DNA from: an uncultured Christensenella sp. | GTDB lineage: Bacteria; Bacillota; Clostridia; Christensenellales; UBA3700 | Length of the DNA: 8,573 bases | Reading direction: 5' to 3' | Assembly: GCA_910578245.1 (NCBI GenBank) | Contig: CAJTPC010000044.1 | Coordinates: 1-8,573 of the forward strand | Shown: positions 5,191 to 8,573 of the stretch, one piece after another | How the letters are laid out: each line of letters opens with the position of its first letter | Numbering within the stretch: position 1 is the first letter of the stretch | Translations under genes and position numbers: made by a program | Notes under the pieces: generated by a model | Seen by the model: the letters and a program-made list of their open reading frames with translations, nothing else | Database searches by the model: none | Told to the model about the DNA's origin: nothing

Positions 5191-6585
5191 CTATTTAAGC
5201 GCAACAAAGTCGCTTGAGCTAATAGGAATTACTACAACCTTATCTTCACCGTTGCGTGTGATATTCAATGCAATCGACGTCGTACTGTCATTTACTTTCC
5301 AAAGAGCGTCGGAAAGTGAAAAACTGCGAGTTATTTCATATCTTTCGCCGTCAATATCTACTGCTTTGAAAATATCGCCGACTTGCAAATAGTCGCTTGC
5401 CAAAGAATCGTCTTCGATTAAACTTACTGAAATCTCTTCGACTACCTTAACGGTCGCGGTCGCAGTATCATAAACTGCTTTGGACGAGTTGACAGTTCCG
5501 GCTATTCCAAGATACAACTTCTTGATATTTTTATTTTCCTCGCCATCGCAATGAGCTATCGCGTAATCGGCTATTCCCACTGCTACATCGCTCGGAATAG
5601 CATATCCCATATTATCTATGCTCATCGAACTAGCCTTTGCATTTACAATGCCTATCAGCTGACCTTTTGTATTGAAAAGTCCGCCGCCGCTGTTGCCGGA
5701 ATTGATAGCCGTATCTACACGCATAACCCTTGTGGTATATGATAAGCCTATTGTAGCATCGTTCAAAGTTATGTTCTCGCTGTCAACGCTAACTATTCCT
5801 TTGGTGACAGAAAATTTAATCTCATTGTAATATGTTTCGCCGCCCGAAGAAGGAGCGCCTATCGCTAATGCCGTAGAACCTACGACAACATTTTTGCTAC
5901 TTGCCACGTCAACCGCTCTTGCGTCACTGCTTTTGATTATTTCGCTTCCGCTGACTTTAAGAATTGCTATGTCGTAGTCGTATGCTCCGCCTATATACTT
6001 GACAGGAATAGCTTGCTCTTCAAACTCATCATAACCGTATAAAAAAACATCTAAATCGTCACAAATCTTATCCTCTGTCTTATAGTTTGTATTGTACACT
6101 ACGTGATAATTTGTAATAATATATGCATCGCCATTATCTTTGTTTAATTTGTAGATAACGCCTGAACCGCTCGAAGTTGAGTCTTGTTCTCTTCCCCATC
6201 TATCTGTAACTACGCCTTTTGCCCTTACTTTTACTGCCGATAATAGCGCAAGATTAGAAGCGGTTTGGACATCTTCACTCAAATTGAGATAGGACTGCAA
6301 AAAGTCCATATACGTTCCCTTAAAGCCTTCCGCTACCGCTTTGTCAAATATTTCCTGTATAGTAACTGCTCCGTCAGCGCCGTCATTTCCATCGACTCCG
6401 TTCTGTCCGTCTATACCCTTTAGACTGTCAAGCCATTCGTCCAGCGTGCCTTCAAAGCCTTGTTCAACAGCAAGTTCATAAGCAGACTTACCCTGTTGAG
6501 CTTTGCCGTCGCACGCAACCAAAAACGCGCATAACATTGCAAAAATTAGTGATAAGGATACTATAAAAACAATTTTCTTCTTCAT
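5191..6585 (-). CDS. HtrA/DegP-like S1C serine protease, lipoprotein with collagen-like tract
   Basis: The 464 residues start with a lipoprotein signal: basic start, hydrophobic core 5-24, lipobox LVAC with Cys25. Two related motifs follow, SAYELAVEQGFEGTLDEWL (34-52) and IFDKAVAEGFKGTYMDFL (79-96). They flank five G-x-y triplets (57-71, GIDGQNGVDGNDGAD). The trypsin-like domain shows GSGVI (140-144), His161 in ITNYHVV, Asp205 in YDYDIAILKV and Ser299 in NSGNSGGGLF, so the full triad is present. A C-terminal PDZ-like region spans about 355-460 (LYLGIAG, YLQVGDIFKAVDI). It should act outside the membrane in protein quality control or processing. The SD AGGAAG lies 5 nt before the ATG. It follows rho by 79 nt with no clear terminator, so partial co-transcription is possible. 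The family is certain; the substrate is unknown. Confidence 0.93.
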   Translation of the reverse strand: MKKKIVFIVSLSLIFAMLCAFLVACDGKAQQGKSAYELAVEQGFEGTLDEWLDSLKGIDGQNGVDGNDGADGAVTIQEIFDKAVAEGFKGTYMDFLQSYLNLSEDVQTASNLALLSAVKVRAKGVVTDRWGREQDSTSSGSGVIYKLNKDNGDAYIITNYHVVYNTNYKTEDKICDDLDVFLYGYDEFEEQAIPVKYIGGAYDYDIAILKVSGSEIIKSSDARAVDVASSKNVVVGSTALAIGAPSSGGETYYNEIKFSVTKGIVSVDSENITLNDATIGLSYTTRVMRVDTAINSGNSGGGLFNTKGQLIGIVNAKASSMSIDNMGYAIPSDVAVGIADYAIAHCDGEENKNIKKLYLGIAGTVNSSKAVYDTATATVKVVEEISVSLIEDDSLASDYLQVGDIFKAVDIDGERYEITRSFSLSDALWKVNDSTTSIALNITRNGEDKVVVIPISSSDFVALK

Positions 6586-6597
6586 AATTTCTTCCTT

Positions 6598-6613
6598 ATT
6601 AGTATTTACTAAT
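6598..6613. promoter_or_regulatory. Inverted repeat ATTAGTA-TT-TACTAAT before the protease gene
   Basis: A 7-bp inverted repeat with a 2-bp centre lies directly upstream of the protease SD (6591-6596). Its place between any promoter and the ribosome site would suit an operator or a weak leader hairpin. It consists largely of A and T, so chance is a real alternative. Confidence 0.25.
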
Positions 6614-6664
6614 TTATTTTATTTATTGAGATACTATCATTTAATTATTTTGAGTGAGGTTCTA

Positions 6665-8482
6665 TTAGAATTTGCCTGAAAAATTCTTGATGGTATAACC
6701 GCTCTTTTCCAGTACTTTAACTTGATTTGTGATTGACTCGACAAATTCTTCGTTATTCTTGGTCTTCTGCATCATATTGAGAAGTTGGTCGGTAGTATCT
6801 TGCAAATCGCCAGTTGAGAGCATCTTGCGAAGCGCCCATACGCCCTCAAGCTCCTTTTGAGAAAGCAACAAATCTTCTCTTCTCGTGGATGAACGGTTGA
6901 GATCGATAGCCGGGAAAATTCTCCTTTCGCTGAGTTTTCTATCAAGGGTGATTTCCATATTGCCCGTACCCTTAAATTCTTCATAAATTACATCGTCCAT
7001 TCTGCTACCCGTATCTACAAGAGCAGTCGCAATTATCGTGAGCGAACCGCCGTTCTCGATATTTCTTGCCGCGCCAAAGAATTTCTTGGGGTTTGCCAAT
7101 GCTCCCGGATCGATACCGCCGGAAAGAGTTCTGCCTGTCGGAGGTATCGTAAGGTTGTACGCTCTTGCTAAACGTGTAAGCGAATCCATCATTATTACAA
7201 CGTCTTTGCCAAGTTCCACAAGTCGTCTTGCCCTTTCGATAAGCAGTTCCGAAGCCTTGCAGTGATGCTCCGGCACTTCGTCAAAAGTCGAATATATGAC
7301 TTCGCCTTTAATAGACCTCTTCATATCCGTAACTTCTTCGGGGCGTTCGTCAACAAGCAATACAAAAAGCGTAACTTCCGAGTGATTGGTCGTGATAGAA
7401 TTTGCAATTTTCTTGAGAAGAGTCGTCTTGCCTGCCTTTGGAGGAGATACTATCATAGCTCTCTGTCCTTTTCCTATAGGCGCTATCAAGTCAAGACTTC
7501 TGATTGCAAAATCTCCTCTTGTGACGCTCTTTTCAGCAGTGTTAATCTCCAATCTCAATCTCTCTTGCGGGAATATAGGAGTCAGCGCGTCAAAATGCGG
7601 ACGACGTCTAAGACTTGTCAAATTTGTACCGCTGTCGTCAACGTAACCAATCGCCTTATACTCTCCGGTACCGGCAATATCTCTGCCTTTATCGTCCTTT
7701 TGATATACTAAATCATACTTAATTTCGGGATTTACTCTTTGAACAACTGTTAAAGCAGGCGGTTTGCTTTCAGAATTTTTCCTTGCGATACCCACAACGT
7801 AGTCGCCGGCTCTCAACCCGAGCGCCTTGATAATTCTGCCCGATACGTACACGTCTTTTTCTCCGCATTCGCAGTTTTCCGCTCTTAAGAAGCCGTAACC
7901 GTCTAATATCTCTAAGATACCGCTACGCTCTTCGCTTTCAACGCTTTCCTTTGTAGCGCTGTCAATATTGGACTGCGTCTTTGCATCGTCTTCAATTGCG
8001 TTGTCCAAAATCTTTTCGGTTTCGTATTCCTCTTTTGGCGCTTGAGAAATTGAAATTGTTGAAGACATCGAATCCTTAACAACGTTGGGAGTCTCCGACT
8101 TGGCAGGTCTGCCTCTTTTGGGCTTGGGAACCTGATAAGCTTCTCCGCCATTTTGCATAAACTCAAAGTATGCGTCTATGAGCTGATCTTTGTTTTTGGT
8201 GCTTGGAGTAATTCCCGCTTCCCTTACGATGGTGCGCACAACGTGTATCGTCATATTCTGAAAATCTTCGCGCGTGTATTGCGGTCCAATAGAAACGTTC
8301 TGATTATCATGAGCGGTAGTTACTTGTTGAACCTTTTTATTACACGCAAGCAATATGCTGTCAATGAGATTCTCTTCAGACATATACGATACGTTTTCCA
8401 CGTTCTTTTTCTTGGCAATATCTCTTAATTCAAAGTAATTCTTTGCCTTTAGCTCCTCGCGGGTATAGTTATTCTTTATCAT
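6665..8482 (-). CDS. rho: Transcription termination factor Rho, with long N-terminal extension
   Basis: Rho is a ring-shaped hexameric RNA helicase that ends transcription using ATP. At 605 residues it is much longer than the E. coli or B. subtilis form (about 420). Residues 6-46 and 69-110 look like two SAP/Rho_N-type helical domains, both opening YTRE. An AT-hook-like PKPKRGRPAK is at 119-128, and an acidic Ser/Glu-rich linker at about 150-186. The cold-shock-type RNA-binding domain spans 187-250 (ILEILDGYGFLR). The ATPase core has Walker A SPPKAGKTT (346-354), DERPEEVTDM (378-387), Walker B VVIMMD (428-433), SLTRLARAYN (434-443) and PKKFFGAARNIENGGSLTII (465-484). EEFKGTGNMEI follows. All core motifs are intact. 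AGGAG lies 5 nt upstream of the ATG, fixing the start. Confidence 0.97.
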   Translation of the reverse strand: MIKNNYTREELKAKNYFELRDIAKKKNVENVSYMSEENLIDSILLACNKKVQQVTTAHDNQNVSIGPQYTREDFQNMTIHVVRTIVREAGITPSTKNKDQLIDAYFEFMQNGGEAYQVPKPKRGRPAKSETPNVVKDSMSSTISISQAPKEEYETEKILDNAIEDDAKTQSNIDSATKESVESEERSGILEILDGYGFLRAENCECGEKDVYVSGRIIKALGLRAGDYVVGIARKNSESKPPALTVVQRVNPEIKYDLVYQKDDKGRDIAGTGEYKAIGYVDDSGTNLTSLRRRPHFDALTPIFPQERLRLEINTAEKSVTRGDFAIRSLDLIAPIGKGQRAMIVSPPKAGKTTLLKKIANSITTNHSEVTLFVLLVDERPEEVTDMKRSIKGEVIYSTFDEVPEHHCKASELLIERARRLVELGKDVVIMMDSLTRLARAYNLTIPPTGRTLSGGIDPGALANPKKFFGAARNIENGGSLTIIATALVDTGSRMDDVIYEEFKGTGNMEITLDRKLSERRIFPAIDLNRSSTRREDLLLSQKELEGVWALRKMLSTGDLQDTTDQLLNMMQKTKNNEEFVESITNQVKVLEKSGYTIKNFSGKF

Positions 8483-8573
8483 AAATTCTCCTATTTATCT
8501 GATTTTATAAAAGCTGATTTATATTTATAATTATAATAATATTATTGTCTATATAATATCTTAAGATATATAT
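8483..8573 (-). promoter_or_regulatory. AT-rich rho upstream region with a 14-bp palindrome
   Basis: Apart from the SD AGGAG (8488-8492), this stretch is almost all A and T. On the minus strand it has several TATAAT-like sequences and one TAGACA, but no -35/-10 pair I would defend. ATATCTTAAGATAT (8556-8569) is a perfect palindrome near the window edge. The rho promoter probably lies here or just outside the window. Confidence 0.3.

Noticed and set aside
5105..5392. Plus-strand 95-codon ORF across the protease 3' end and the spmA leader
   Set aside because: Most of it is antisense to the protease gene, and the first part is AT-rich intergenic DNA; no family resemblance.
7262..8428. Plus-strand ORFs of 75-149 codons opposite rho
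   Set aside because: They are antisense to a highly conserved gene, lack good ribosome sites and have no recognisable domain.

Overview
The window reads as a chromosomal piece of an AT-rich, low-GC Gram-positive bacterium, most likely an uncultured Clostridia-type (Christensenellales-like) gut or anaerobe lineage. The clues are separate SpmA and SpmB proteins, a YqeY protein, strong AGGAG-type ribosome sites, a Rho with a long N-terminal extension, a lipoprotein HtrA-like protease, and a GLUG/InlB B-repeat surface protein. The lineage is inferred from gene content only; no 16S or marker phylogeny is possible here. Every convincing gene is on the minus strand, so transcription runs from the right edge (8573) to the left edge (1).

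In transcription order the layout is as follows. (1) rho, 8482-6665, a 605-residue transcription terminator. (2) A lipid-anchored HtrA/DegP-like serine protease, 6585-5191, with a short collagen-like tract and two copies of an 'EGTxxEWL'-type motif before the protease domain. (3) spmA (5081-4452) and spmB (4455-3949), two overlapping membrane-protein genes. The spmA ribosome site is buried in a 13-bp hairpin. (4) yqeY (3871-3443) and mnmA (3446-2370), coupled by a 4-nt ATGA overlap and preceded by a near-consensus TTGACA-N17-TATTAT promoter. (5) A 558-bp gap (1812-2369) with two clusters of dispersed hairpin repeats, a strong bidirectional terminator, a second short terminator-like hairpin and several palindromes. 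(6) The 5' 603 codons of a large secreted surface protein, which runs off the left edge.

The genes do not form one pathway. MnmA makes 2-thiouridine at the wobble base of some tRNAs, and YqeY carries the tRNA-binding-type fold found at the end of GatB, so that pair plausibly belongs to tRNA and translation upkeep. Rho ends transcription. The protease and the surface protein act outside the membrane. SpmA and SpmB are linked to spore maturation in Bacillus and Clostridium but also occur in non-sporulating bacteria.

No mobile element, CRISPR array, rRNA or tRNA gene was found. I see no previously undescribed multi-gene system. The most unusual signals are non-coding: a family of five small hairpin repeats whose arms differ by compensatory changes and whose loops are 8 or 18 nt, and the SD-sequestering hairpin ahead of spmA.
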